A stretch of 24,066 nt of DNA from Apopatocola sp963618015 (GTDB taxonomy: Bacteria > Bacillota > Clostridia > Oscillospirales > Oscillospiraceae): positions 1-24,066 of the forward strand of contig CAVEQS010000043.1 in assembly GCA_963618015.1 (NCBI GenBank), in the 5' to 3' direction. The translations under genes and the position numbers were made by a program. The notes beneath the pieces are model-generated. The model was not told the DNA's origin. It worked only from the letters and a program-made list of their open reading frames with translations, and made no database searches. Positions 15,193 through 22,728 of this stretch are shown piece by piece (the first letter of the stretch is position 1; each line of letters begins with the position of its first letter).

Positions 15193-15915
15193 ATGGATTA
15201 TATAGAAGCAGGTTCTCTCTCCTTTTCGGAGCTGAACGAGACCATCCGCAGCGCCGGGGCAAAATGCCGCGTGAGCGCGTGTCTCGGCCAGCGGTTCATT
15301 GCCGCCGGCATGTCCCGCAAAAGCATTGAGATCGACGGCATCCCCGGCAACGCGCTCGGCGCCTATCTCAACGGCGCGGACATCACCGTCCACGGCAACG
15401 CGCAGGACGCCGTCGGCGACACGATGAGCGCCGGACGGATCGTCATCTACGGCAACATCGGTGACGCCGCCGGATACGCCATGCGCGGCGGAGAGATCTT
15501 CGTGGAAGGCAACGCGGGCTACCGCGCCGGCATCCACATGAAGGAATACAAAGAGCATAAGCCCGTCATCGTCATCGGCGGGCGCGCCGGGAGCTTTCTC
15601 GGCGAATACCAGGCCGGCGGGCTGATCGTCGTGCTCGCGCTGCACACGGACGGCAAGCCCGTCACCGGCTATTTCCCCTGCACCGGCATGCACGGCGGAA
15701 AAATGGTTTTTCGCGGCGATGTATCGCGCGTGCCGTTCCCGAGCCAGGTGACGGCGCGCGCCGCCACCGAGGCCGACACAGCGGAGTTTGCGCCCTATGT
15801 GCGCGAGTACTGCCGCCTGTTCGGACGCGATGCGGAGACCATGCTCCGCGATCCCTACACCGTCGTCACGCCGGACAGCAAGAATCCCTATAAGCAGATG
15901 TACGTTTCCGATTGA
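15193..15915 (+). CDS. Glutamate synthase GXGXG-domain protein (GltB3 type)
   Basis: The 240-residue protein is the beta-helix GXGXG module that forms the C-terminal domain of fused GltB and holds the ammonia tunnel together structurally. Repeats of the form hydrophobic-x-GNxGxxxG are visible at NGADITVHGNAQDAVGD, GRIVIYGNIGDAAGYAM and GEIFVEGNAGYRAG. It has no catalytic residues of its own. It follows GltB2 after 30 bp, with GAAAGGTG before its ATG. The three modules in this order together equal one GltB polypeptide plus an added ferredoxin domain. Confidence 0.92.
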   Translation: MDYIEAGSLSFSELNETIRSAGAKCRVSACLGQRFIAAGMSRKSIEIDGIPGNALGAYLNGADITVHGNAQDAVGDTMSAGRIVIYGNIGDAAGYAMRGGEIFVEGNAGYRAGIHMKEYKEHKPVIVIGGRAGSFLGEYQAGGLIVVLALHTDGKPVTGYFPCTGMHGGKMVFRGDVSRVPFPSQVTARAATEADTAEFAPYVREYCRLFGRDAETMLRDPYTVVTPDSKNPYKQMYVSD

Positions 15916-15931
15916 GAAAGGCAGGAGCAGC

Positions 15932-17140
15932 ATGAAGTATTCCGAGTCCGAGATCCGGCAATACGTTGCGGAAGAGGACGTCAAGTTTCTCCGCATGACG
16001 TTTTTTGACATGGCCGGAAACCAGAAGAATATGTCCATTCTGCCGGACGCGCTCGACCGCGCGTTTTCCACCGGCATCGCGTTTGACGCCTCCGCCGTCC
16101 CCGGCTTCGGCGACGAGCTGCACTCGGATCTCTTTTTGCAGCCGGACACCTCTACGCTCTGCCTGCTCCCGTGGCGGCCCGATCACGGGCGCGTGGCACG
16201 CCTGTTCTGCCGCATCCTGCGTTCGGACGGCACGCCCTTTGAGGGCGACTGCCGCGCTCTGCTGCAAAAGGCAGTGGACGATGCCGCGGCGATGGGCGTT
16301 ACGTTCGCGTTCGGCTCGGAGATGGAGTTCTATCTATTCCGCCGCGACGAGAACGGCGAGCCGACCACGATCCCCTACGACCGCGCCGGGTATATGGACA
16401 TCGCGCCCGAGGACAAGGGCGAGAATGTCCGCCGCGAGATCTGCCTGACGCTCGAGCAGATGGGCATCCGCCCCGAATGCTCCCACCATGAGCAGGGGCC
16501 GGGACAGAACGAGATCGACTTCCGGTACGCCGAGCCGCTCAAGGCCGCGGACGACGCGGTCACATTCCGCACTGTCGTAAATACCGTCGCCGTGCGCAAC
16601 GGTCTCGCCGCCGACTTCTCTCCGAAGCCGCTGCGCAGCGAGCCGGGCAACGGCATGCACATCAATCTCTCCGCCCGCAGCGCGACCGGCGAGGACATCA
16701 TGCCGCACGTGATCGCCGGCATTCTCTCCCACGTTTCCGATATGACCGCGTTCCTCAACACCACGGCGGCTTCGTTCCAGCGCTTCGGCAGCTATAAAGC
16801 GCCGCGGTATATCTCCTGGTCGAGCGAGAACCGCTCCCAGCTCATCCGCATCCCTGCGGCCGAGGGCGAGTACCGCCGCGCGGAGCTCCGCTCCCCGGAT
16901 CCGATCTGCAACCCGTACATTGCGTACACGCTCCTCATCTACGCCGGGCTCGACGGCATCCGCCGGCGCTTGGAGCTCCCCGCGAGCGCGGACATCAACT
17001 TCTATACCGCGCCGGAGGACGTCCGCGCGCAGTATAAGACCCTGCCTGCGACGCTCGCCGACGCGAAGGCCGCTGCAAGAGAGAGCGAATTTATCGCCTC
17101 GTCCCTGCCGCGGACCGTCGTGGAGTATTATACGAAATAA
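15932..17140 (+). CDS. glnA: Glutamine synthetase type I-like protein, short form
   Basis: The 402-residue protein has the GSI layout: an N-terminal beta-grasp (1-100, VKFLRMTFFDMAGNQKN) and a catalytic domain with FGSEMEFYLF, EQGPGQNEIDFRYAEPLKAAD, PGNGMHINLS and the ENRSQLIRIP and ELRSPDPICNPY blocks. These carry the usual metal, ammonium and glutamate residues, so it is probably active. It is about 40 residues shorter than typical GSI; the shortfall is at the C-terminus, which stops soon after the LP-x-L segment and lacks the usual final helix. FDASAVPGF replaces the common FDGSSIEGF. The ATG at 15932, with AGGAG upstream, is the start. It is fourth in the glutamate synthase operon, giving a GS-GOGAT unit. 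A related ligase for another amine is less likely here but not excluded. Confidence 0.87.
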   Translation: MKYSESEIRQYVAEEDVKFLRMTFFDMAGNQKNMSILPDALDRAFSTGIAFDASAVPGFGDELHSDLFLQPDTSTLCLLPWRPDHGRVARLFCRILRSDGTPFEGDCRALLQKAVDDAAAMGVTFAFGSEMEFYLFRRDENGEPTTIPYDRAGYMDIAPEDKGENVRREICLTLEQMGIRPECSHHEQGPGQNEIDFRYAEPLKAADDAVTFRTVVNTVAVRNGLAADFSPKPLRSEPGNGMHINLSARSATGEDIMPHVIAGILSHVSDMTAFLNTTAASFQRFGSYKAPRYISWSSENRSQLIRIPAAEGEYRRAELRSPDPICNPYIAYTLLIYAGLDGIRRRLELPASADINFYTAPEDVRAQYKTLPATLADAKAAARESEFIASSLPRTVVEYYTK

Positions 17141-17176
17141 AAAGCGCCGACAGATTTTTCGGGAGGAGGGATGTGC

Positions 17177-17773
17177 GTGGAATATCTGCCGCGAAGTTAC
17201 AGCGTGCTGTCCGTGGCCGCTGCGGAAAAATTTCATACATCTCTGCGCGGCCTGCTCCCTTCCGGGCAGTACGATCCCGTACACACCGCATCCGATGCTG
17301 CGGAGGCACGGCGGCGAAGCCTGGAAAGCCGGTACGACATCATCGTCATCAGCGCGCCGCTGCGCGATGAATTCGGTACACACCTCGCGCAGCACTTTGC
17401 CGAGCACTCCGGCGCTGGGATCCTCCTTCTAGTGAAACCGGAGTACTATTCCGATGTATCCGCGCAGGTCACGTCCCTTGGTGTGCTGACGCTGCCGAAG
17501 CCGACGTCTCCGCAGATGATGCTGCAATGCATGGAGCTTCTCTGCGGCACGCGCGAGCGTCTGCGGCGTATGGAGCAGAAAAGCCTTTCCATGGAAGATA
17601 AAATGGCGGAGATACGGCTTGTGAACCGCGCCAAATGGGCGCTCATCGAAAAGCAGGGCATGTCGGAGCAGGACGCCCACCGTTATATCGAAAAGCAGGC
17701 CATGGATCGCTGTATTTCCAGACGCACCGTCGCCGAAGAGATCATAGAGAATACAAAAGACCATGAAGTTTAG
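17177..17773 (+). CDS. ANTAR-domain antitermination regulator with degenerate receiver (NitR-like)
   Basis: About 198 residues. The C-terminal region (about 135-190, KMAEIRLVNRAKWALIEKQG through ISRRTVAEEII) is an ANTAR domain, which binds RNA hairpins and prevents transcription termination. The N-terminal 120 residues resemble a response-regulator receiver (YDIIVISAPL, then PKPTSP), but the phosphoacceptor aspartate position appears to be Ser, so classic phosphorylation is unlikely. GTG at 17177 is preferred because AGGAGG ends 7 nt before it; the ATG at 17171 is only 1 nt from that site. It is the last gene of the GS-GOGAT operon and probably controls the leader hairpins of glnN and the operon, as proposed for NitR next to glnA in Clostridium saccharobutylicum. 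How it senses nitrogen is unknown. Confidence 0.9.
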   Translation: MEYLPRSYSVLSVAAAEKFHTSLRGLLPSGQYDPVHTASDAAEARRRSLESRYDIIVISAPLRDEFGTHLAQHFAEHSGAGILLLVKPEYYSDVSAQVTSLGVLTLPKPTSPQMMLQCMELLCGTRERLRRMEQKSLSMEDKMAEIRLVNRAKWALIEKQGMSEQDAHRYIEKQAMDRCISRRTVAEEIIENTKDHEV

Positions 17774-17882
17774 GCAGGTACCCGTAAAAGAGTGATCCAT
17801 CAAAAATCACCGATTTACGTCACCTCTCTGACAGGGCGAAAAACAAACAGACGGCATTCAGCTTCGGTTGGGTGCCGTTGTT

Positions 17883-17907
17883 CGTTCTGCCAAATTTTGG
17901 CAGAACG
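17883..17907. repeat. Perfect 12-bp inverted repeat in an intergenic region
   Basis: CGTTCTGCCAAA and its complement flank one central base. No T-run follows on either strand, so it looks more like an operator or a transcript-end stem than a strong terminator. It lies between the ANTAR gene stop (17773) and the promoter of the next operon (17984). The rest of 17774-18046 shows only weak short stems. Confidence 0.55.
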
Positions 17908-17983
17908 ATGTATGCCGCAGACAAAAGCTCCTGTGTTACGGCCGCCAGGCATTGACCCGCAGTCTTTCTTCTCTCGGTTCCTG

Positions 17984-18012
17984 TTGCGAAAAGGGCAGGA
18001 ATGTGGCATAAT
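17984..18012 (+). promoter_or_regulatory. Candidate promoter of the DUF1275-U32 operon
   Basis: TTGCGA (17984-17989), a 17-bp spacer and CATAAT (18007-18012) form a plausible sigma-A promoter 34 bp before the ATG at 18047. Confidence 0.5.
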
Positions 18013-18046
18013 CGTAGAAGAATTTTTCGTATGGAGCGAAACCAAC

Positions 18047-18745
18047 ATGCTCTCATCCAATCGTGCCGTGCACGCTCAGATGTCTGATTCACTGCTGACG
18101 GCTTCTTTCATCATCCTATCCGGCGGCCTGCAGGACGCCTACACATACCTCTGCCGCGGCAAGGTGTTTGCAAACGCCCAGACCGGCAACATCGTTCTCC
18201 TGAGCGCCTATCTCTTCGAGGGCGATACGGCACGCGCCGTGCACTATCTTGTGCCGGTGCTCTCGTTCGCGCTCGGCGTGTTCGCCGCCGAGTGCATCCA
18301 CCGCCACTTCAAGTACACGGAAAAGATCCATTGGCGGCAGCTCATCGTCCTCTCGGAGATCGCGCTGCTCCTTATCGTCGGGTTTCTGCCGCAGGAGCGG
18401 AACATGATGGCCAACGTCCTCGTGTCGTTCGTCTGCGCCATGCAGGTTCAGACGTTCCGCAAGGTGCGCGGCCACGCCTACGCGAGCACAATGTGCATCG
18501 GCAATCTCCGCAGCGGCACGGAAGCGCTGTGCGAGTATTTCCATGATAAAAACCCCGCCGTGCTGCGCCGCACGCTGACGTATTTCGGCGTGATATTGCT
18601 CTTCGCTTTCGGCGCGGGCGTGGGCGCGTGGCTCACGGCGCGCGTCGGCGAGCGGACGATCTGGATATCGTGCGCTCTTCTAACGGTGAGCTTTCTTCTT
18701 ATGTTCCTGAGGGAAAAGCATGCGGAAGGAAAAGAACAGCCATGA
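18047..18745 (+). CDS. DUF1275 (YoaK-like) membrane protein
   Basis: This 232-residue membrane protein has six or so hydrophobic segments and the DUF1275 signature, SGGLQDAYTYLCRGKVFANAQTGNIVLLS near the N-terminus and QVQTFRKVRGHAYASTMCIGNLRSG in the middle. The family is widespread, with no firmly assigned function. I use the ATG at 18047 with GGAG about 10 nt upstream; an open frame extends to 17792 but the added residues are polar, cross a promoter and do not resemble the family. Its stop overlaps the next start (ATGA), so it is co-translated with the U32 gene. A link between the two functions is not known. Confidence 0.85.
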   Translation: MLSSNRAVHAQMSDSLLTASFIILSGGLQDAYTYLCRGKVFANAQTGNIVLLSAYLFEGDTARAVHYLVPVLSFALGVFAAECIHRHFKYTEKIHWRQLIVLSEIALLLIVGFLPQERNMMANVLVSFVCAMQVQTFRKVRGHAYASTMCIGNLRSGTEALCEYFHDKNPAVLRRTLTYFGVILLFAFGAGVGAWLTARVGERTIWISCALLTVSFLLMFLREKHAEGKEQP

Positions 18746-20781
18746 CAAAACCGATCATTCTCGCCCCGGCGGGCGGCTTTGCCGCGGTCACGGCGGCAGT
18801 GCGCTGCGGCGCAGACGCCGTGTATCTCGGCGCGAAAAACTTCAATGCCCGGCGCAACGCCGAAAATTTTGATGATCTCGCTCTGCCGGAAACGGTAAAA
18901 TTCTGCCACAAGCGCGGCACGAAGGTGTTCGTCACGGTCAACACCCTCGTGACCGACGGCGAGATGGACGCGCTCATTGAGGAGGCGGACGCCATTGCCG
19001 AGACCGGCGCAGACGCCGTCATATTGCAGGATCCCGCCGTCATGCGCCTTTTCCGTGACCGGTACCCGGCGCTCCCGCGCCACGCCTCCACGCAGACCGC
19101 CGTGCATAATCTGGACGGCGCGCTCTATTTGCAGGATCTCGGCTGTGAAACGATCGTCCTTGCGCGCGAGCTGACGCTCTCCGAAATGGAGAAGATTGCC
19201 TCCCGTCTCACGACGGCGGGCGCGGAGGCGTTCGTCCACGGTGCACACTGCATGAGCGTTTCGGGCGCATGCTATCTCTCCGCAATGCTCGGCGGGCGCA
19301 GCGGCAACCGAGGACTGTGCGCGCAGCCGTGCCGGCTGGACTGGCGCTGCGGCAAGGGCGACCATGTGCTCTCCCTCAAGGATATGTCGCTTCTTCGCCA
19401 CGCGCAGGAAATGGCAGACGCCGGCATCACAACATTCAAGATCGAAGGGCGCATGAAGCGCCCGGAATACGTCGCCGCCGTCGTGACGGCTTGCCGCGAA
19501 GCGCTCGCGGGAGAGGCTTACGACGAGGAGGCGCTCCGCGCCGTATTCTCCCGCAGCGGCTTTACGGACGGATATCTCACCGGCAAACGCGATAAAACCA
19601 TGTTCGGCTACCGCACCAAGGACGACGTGCAGAGCGCGGACAAAGTTCTCAAGTCGCTTGCCGCGCTTTATGAGAAGGAAACGCCGCGCGTCAGCGTTTC
19701 GATGGCGTTTTCTATGACCGGAGCAGGAAGCGCCCTCACCGTTTCGGACGGCGAGCATACGATCACCGCGGCGGGCGCGCAGCCCGAAGCGGCGCTCAAC
19801 CGGGCGCTTGACGCACCGGGCGCCGAAAAGAACCTTGTCAAAACCGGAGGCACGCCGTTCGCCGTAACGGGTTTTACCGCCGATATCGCGCCCGGCTATA
19901 CACTCCCGGTGAGCGCGCTCAACGCGCTGCGGCGCGAAGCGCTCTCGCAGCTATTAGAGGCTCGCGGCGCGGCAAAGCCGTGGCCGCGCTCCGCCGCCCC
20001 TGCACCGGCCGCCCCGGAGAAGCGGGAACGCGACCGCACCGGCGAGCTGTGGGCGCGCTTTGCGGCTCCGGCACAGATCCCGGCGGAAGAAAGCTTTGCA
20101 AAGATTCTTCTGCCCGTGGAGCGCATCACGCCGGAGGTCATCCAAACGTTCGGCGAGCGGCTCATCGGTGCCCTCCCGGCGATTCTTTGGCCTGTGGACG
20201 AGGAAGCGCTCGAAGTACGTCTCGCGGCGCTGAAGGAGGCCGGGCTGCGCGAGGTGTATGCTGATAACATCTACGCCATCCCGCTTGCCCGGCGTCTGGG
20301 GCTGACGCTGCACGGCGGCGCGGGGCTCAACATCCTCAACACCGAGGCGCTGCGCCACTACGAGGAAGAGGGACTTTCGAGCGTTACGGCGTCGTTTGAG
20401 CTCTCCATGCGCGGCATCAAGGCCCTTGGCGGGAGCGTCCCTCTCGGCGCGATCGTCTATGGGCGGCTGCCGCTCATGCATTTCCGAAATTGCCCGATCC
20501 GGGCGCAGATCGGCTGCGCGGCGTGCCGCGCGCGAGGCGAGCTCACCGACCGCCGCGGCGTCAAATTCCCGGTCGAGTGCGGAGAAAAAAGATATTCAAC
20601 GCTTTTGAACAGTGTGCCGCTGCACATTGCAGACAAAGACCTGCGCGGCCTGGATCACTGCGTTTTGTGGTTCACACGTGAATCGCCGGCGGAGTGCGCC
20701 GCCGTCGCGGCGGACTACCGCGCGGGAAAAAAGTCAGAACAGGAGCGCACCGGCGGGCTGTACTACCGGGAGCTTCTATGA
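18742..20781 (+). CDS. U32-family peptidase / RlhA-TrhP-like RNA hydroxylation protein
   Basis: The 679-residue protein has an N-terminal U32 TIM-barrel (1-300) followed by a DUF3656-type collar region and a second conserved block near the C-terminus. The U32 signature EAFVHGAHCMSVSGACYLS (about 170-190) is clear, and further cysteines in GLCAQPCRLDW and RNCPIRAQIGCAACRA suggest an iron-sulfur cluster. Members called collagenase-like peptidases include RlhA and TrhP, which take part in hydroxylating 23S rRNA cytidine or tRNA wobble uridine; this long form with DUF3656 is closer to RlhA. RNA modification is therefore more likely than proteolysis. The ATG at 18742 overlaps the previous stop, with AAGGA upstream. 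Confidence 0.88.
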   Translation: MTKPIILAPAGGFAAVTAAVRCGADAVYLGAKNFNARRNAENFDDLALPETVKFCHKRGTKVFVTVNTLVTDGEMDALIEEADAIAETGADAVILQDPAVMRLFRDRYPALPRHASTQTAVHNLDGALYLQDLGCETIVLARELTLSEMEKIASRLTTAGAEAFVHGAHCMSVSGACYLSAMLGGRSGNRGLCAQPCRLDWRCGKGDHVLSLKDMSLLRHAQEMADAGITTFKIEGRMKRPEYVAAVVTACREALAGEAYDEEALRAVFSRSGFTDGYLTGKRDKTMFGYRTKDDVQSADKVLKSLAALYEKETPRVSVSMAFSMTGAGSALTVSDGEHTITAAGAQPEAALNRALDAPGAEKNLVKTGGTPFAVTGFTADIAPGYTLPVSALNALRREALSQLLEARGAAKPWPRSAAPAPAAPEKRERDRTGELWARFAAPAQIPAEESFAKILLPVERITPEVIQTFGERLIGALPAILWPVDEEALEVRLAALKEAGLREVYADNIYAIPLARRLGLTLHGGAGLNILNTEALRHYEEEGLSSVTASFELSMRGIKALGGSVPLGAIVYGRLPLMHFRNCPIRAQIGCAACRARGELTDRRGVKFPVECGEKRYSTLLNSVPLHIADKDLRGLDHCVLWFTRESPAECAAVAADYRAGKKSEQERTGGLYYRELL

Positions 20782-20807
20782 CCGGAGATTAAAAGGAGGA
20801 ACAACCT

Positions 20808-21116
20808 ATGGCGACCGGAGCGGAATTTTTCGCCCAACTGGAAAAGCGCTTCAATCAGCTTCCCACAGAAGAGAAACTGGATAAGATCGTAGAATATCAG
20901 AAAAAGCTTACCGCATTGAAGGAGCAGGGGCTTTCCGAAGAGGAGGCCGTGGCGCAGCTCGAGAGCGAGCTGCCGCTGCCGAGCCCCGTGCCGCCGGAGA
21001 ACAACGAATACGGGCGCATCTCGCACCCAAAAAAGCCGCTCGTGACCGGCACGCTCTACGCCGTGGCGCTCGCCGCGGTCGTCGCGGCCGCGGTGCTGTT
21101 TACAAAGCTTTTCTGA
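20808..21116 (+). CDS. Small C-tail-anchored protein with HAAS/DUF1700-like N-terminus
   Basis: The 102-residue protein has a strong ribosome site, AAAAGGAGG, 8 nt before its ATG. The first 55 residues are charged and helical (EFFAQLEKRFNQLPTEEKLD followed by a second helix ending in LESELPLP) and resemble the N-terminal helical domain of DUF1700/HAAS membrane-linked regulators. A proline-rich linker and a single hydrophobic segment (about 79-99, GTLYAVALAAVVAAAVLF) end the chain, so it probably sits in the membrane with its N-terminus in the cytoplasm. It follows the U32 gene by 26 bp and is likely co-transcribed. No function is assigned and the family match is tentative. Confidence 0.75.
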   Translation: MATGAEFFAQLEKRFNQLPTEEKLDKIVEYQKKLTALKEQGLSEEEAVAQLESELPLPSPVPPENNEYGRISHPKKPLVTGTLYAVALAAVVAAAVLFTKLF

Positions 21117-21183
21117 CGCGCCTGCTCCATTGAAACAGCAAGCGCCGGGGGTGTGTTAGGGGTGTCTTGCGCGCAAAGAAAAA

Positions 21184-21227
21184 AATCATAGAAAAAAAGC
21201 CTGTAATCATTGAGATTACAGGCTTTT
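21184..21227 (-). terminator. Terminator retained from the interrupted tRNA-Val gene
   Basis: A perfect 14-bp stem (21195-21208 with 21214-21227) has a 5-nt loop. On the minus strand, seven T residues follow. It lies 3 nt beyond the CCA end of the tRNA fragment at 21230-21274, so it is probably the tRNA's own terminator. On the plus strand it could also help to end the gene that stops at 21116. Confidence 0.85.
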
Positions 21228-21229
21228 CT

Positions 21230-21274
21230 TGGTGGAGACGAATGGGCTCGAACCATCGACCTCATGCGTGTGAA
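21230..21274 (-). tRNA. tRNA-Val(CAC) 3' fragment: attachment site of an integrated element
   Basis: On the minus strand these 45 nt read as the 3' half of a tRNA: anticodon loop TTCACAC (anticodon CAC), stem GCATG, variable loop AGGTC, T arm GATGG-TTCGAGC-CCATT, acceptor strand CGTCTCC, A and encoded CCA. Upstream of the loop the sequence no longer pairs (AAACA where CATGC is needed), and no D arm or 5' acceptor strand follows, so the gene is broken at the anticodon loop. This is the usual scar left when an integrase uses the 3' part of a tRNA gene as the attachment site; the intact copy should lie at the far right end of the element. Confidence 0.85.
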
Positions 21275-21405
21275 TGTTTAGTGTGGCAGACGGGTAAAAC
21301 GCCGGAAATGTTTTATTTTTCAATGCTTTTCGGTGTTTTTGCTTTGCTTTTACAGCTCCGCAAATGGGGGTATTCGCGGCACGAAACCCGCCAAAAACCG
21401 CTGTT

Positions 21406-22644
21406 TTAGGGCTCTTCTGGGGGCGTCAGGGGTGTCGTTGGGGGTGTCTGGCCGGGTGCGAAAACGGCGTTGACATCGTCCGCAAGATCCTCCGGAGCGT
21501 GCCCCATGAGGTCAGTATAGATCTTGATCGTGACGGCGGGATCTGCGTGCCCGGCGAGGAACTGCACGCGCTTGAGCGGCACACGGCCGAGGATGAGACG
21601 TGTGATGTAAGTGTGCCGCAAAATGTGCGGCGTCACAGGGAAATCAATGGACACAACGGCGTTGTGATTTCGGATCTTATCGCCGAGGCGCTTGACCTCC
21701 TTGACCGTTACTATCTCGCCGGTGATAGGGTCTTTCCGCTTTCTCTTTACGGTCCCCGTGCTGCGCGCCTCTACGGCGTACCAGGCGTTTGTGAAGGATG
21801 AATAGCTCCACGGTGTGCCGTCGGGCTTTGCGATCACCGTACGGCCGCGCAAGACGCTCTCCGGCAGTTTCGTGGCGGCTTTTGTTTCGCGCAGCGCGTC
21901 GGCCAGCTGCGGAGGGATCGGCACCGTACGCGCCGCAGCGTCGCTCTTGAGATCGTCAGAGATCTCCGGGCGATTGTTTTTGATCCAGCGGCAAGCTCGG
22001 CGGACGGTGACGCTCGGCACGTCGCCGAGCTCGACGCAGTCCCATTGCAGGCCGACGATCTCCTCGCGGCGCATGCCGGTATAGAGGCCGAGCATAACGA
22101 AGAGCCAGATCGAGCAGCCGGTCACAGCGGCGAGCAGCGTTTGTTCCTGGGCGCGCGTGAGCGCGTCTTTTTTCTTTGCTCGCTTCCCGCCGGGCTGCAA
22201 TTTCGCCGCGGGGTTTTTGCGGATCACGTCCGCCTCCGCGGCGGCGGCAAACAGGCGCTTGAGCACCTGCGTCGTCTTCTCCTGCGCGCTACGGGAGAGG
22301 GTGGCGCGCGTGGCCATCACGTCGGCGATATCGTCGGCGGTGATCTCGCCCATACGGCGCTGGCCGATCACCGGGCAGATTATACGGTTTAGCTGATCGG
22401 CGACGGTCTCGCGCTGCCTCTCGCTCTTGCCCGCCGTATCGCGGGCATACCACGCCGCGGCATACTGCCACACAAACGGATCCGCGGCGGTCTTTTCCTC
22501 CGCTGCCCAGCTGGCGCGCAGCTCGGCGACGGCAAGATCGCGCTCGGCGATCGTCCGGCCGTACACATCGTGGTACTTTCCATCCGGCCCCTTGATGCGC
22601 TTGCGGTATGACTTGCTTTTTCCGTATCGTGCTTCTTTTCGCAT
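21406..22644 (-). CDS. int: Tyrosine-type site-specific integrase
   Basis: This 412-residue phage-type integrase recombines element and host attachment sites. An N-terminal arm-binding region (1-50) precedes a SAM-like core-binding domain (about 55-150) and the catalytic domain (about 163-390). Catalytic residues are visible: Arg192 in TGMRREEI, Lys233 in DLKSDAAART, His340 and Arg343 in HILRHTY, His366 in AGHADP and the nucleophile Tyr376 in KIYTDLMG. All are present, so it should be active. The tail is Pro/Thr rich (QTPPTTPLTPPEEP). The ATG at 22644 has GGAGGG just upstream. It reads toward the tRNA-Val fragment 131 bp beyond its stop, the usual arrangement, and is divergent from the toxin-antitoxin genes, whose -35 box is 35 bp away. 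Confidence 0.96.
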   Translation of the reverse strand: MRKEARYGKSKSYRKRIKGPDGKYHDVYGRTIAERDLAVAELRASWAAEEKTAADPFVWQYAAAWYARDTAGKSERQRETVADQLNRIICPVIGQRRMGEITADDIADVMATRATLSRSAQEKTTQVLKRLFAAAAEADVIRKNPAAKLQPGGKRAKKKDALTRAQEQTLLAAVTGCSIWLFVMLGLYTGMRREEIVGLQWDCVELGDVPSVTVRRACRWIKNNRPEISDDLKSDAAARTVPIPPQLADALRETKAATKLPESVLRGRTVIAKPDGTPWSYSSFTNAWYAVEARSTGTVKRKRKDPITGEIVTVKEVKRLGDKIRNHNAVVSIDFPVTPHILRHTYITRLILGRVPLKRVQFLAGHADPAVTIKIYTDLMGHAPEDLADDVNAVFAPGQTPPTTPLTPPEEP

Positions 22645-22678
22645 AACAAGCCCTCCGCAAGATCAAGATAAAATAGCA

Positions 22679-22713
22679 TTGACAATCTTTAAAGCGTACA
22701 TTATAATGTACGC
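22679..22713 (+). promoter_or_regulatory. Consensus promoter with palindromic operator of the toxin-antitoxin operon
   Basis: TTGACA (22679-22684), a 17-bp spacer and TATAAT (22702-22707) match consensus at all 12 positions. A perfect 20-bp palindrome, GCGTACATTA and its complement (22694-22713), is centred on the -10 box. An antitoxin dimer bound here would block transcription, the usual autoregulation of Phd/YefM modules. The start near 22714 is right at the AAAGGAGG site, so the leader is only about 15 nt. Confidence 0.85.
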
Positions 22714-22728
22714 AAAGGAGGCGATACC

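Noticed and set aside
14014..16149. 711-codon minus-strand open frame opposite the glutamate synthase genes
   Set aside because: Shadow of gltB2, gltB3 and the start of glnA, with Ala/Asp/Arg-biased composition and no domain.
17792..18046. N-terminal extension of the DUF1275 gene
   Set aside because: Adds about 85 polar residues unlike the family, crosses a promoter and a palindrome, and has no good ribosome site.
18478..19758. 426-codon minus-strand open frame opposite the DUF1275 and U32 genes
   Set aside because: Antisense to two well-supported genes; no motif and no plausible ribosome site.
21056..21265. Small minus-strand frame running from the tRNA fragment through the terminator
   Set aside because: It is a translation of tRNA and terminator sequence, a common false call at tRNA-linked sites.
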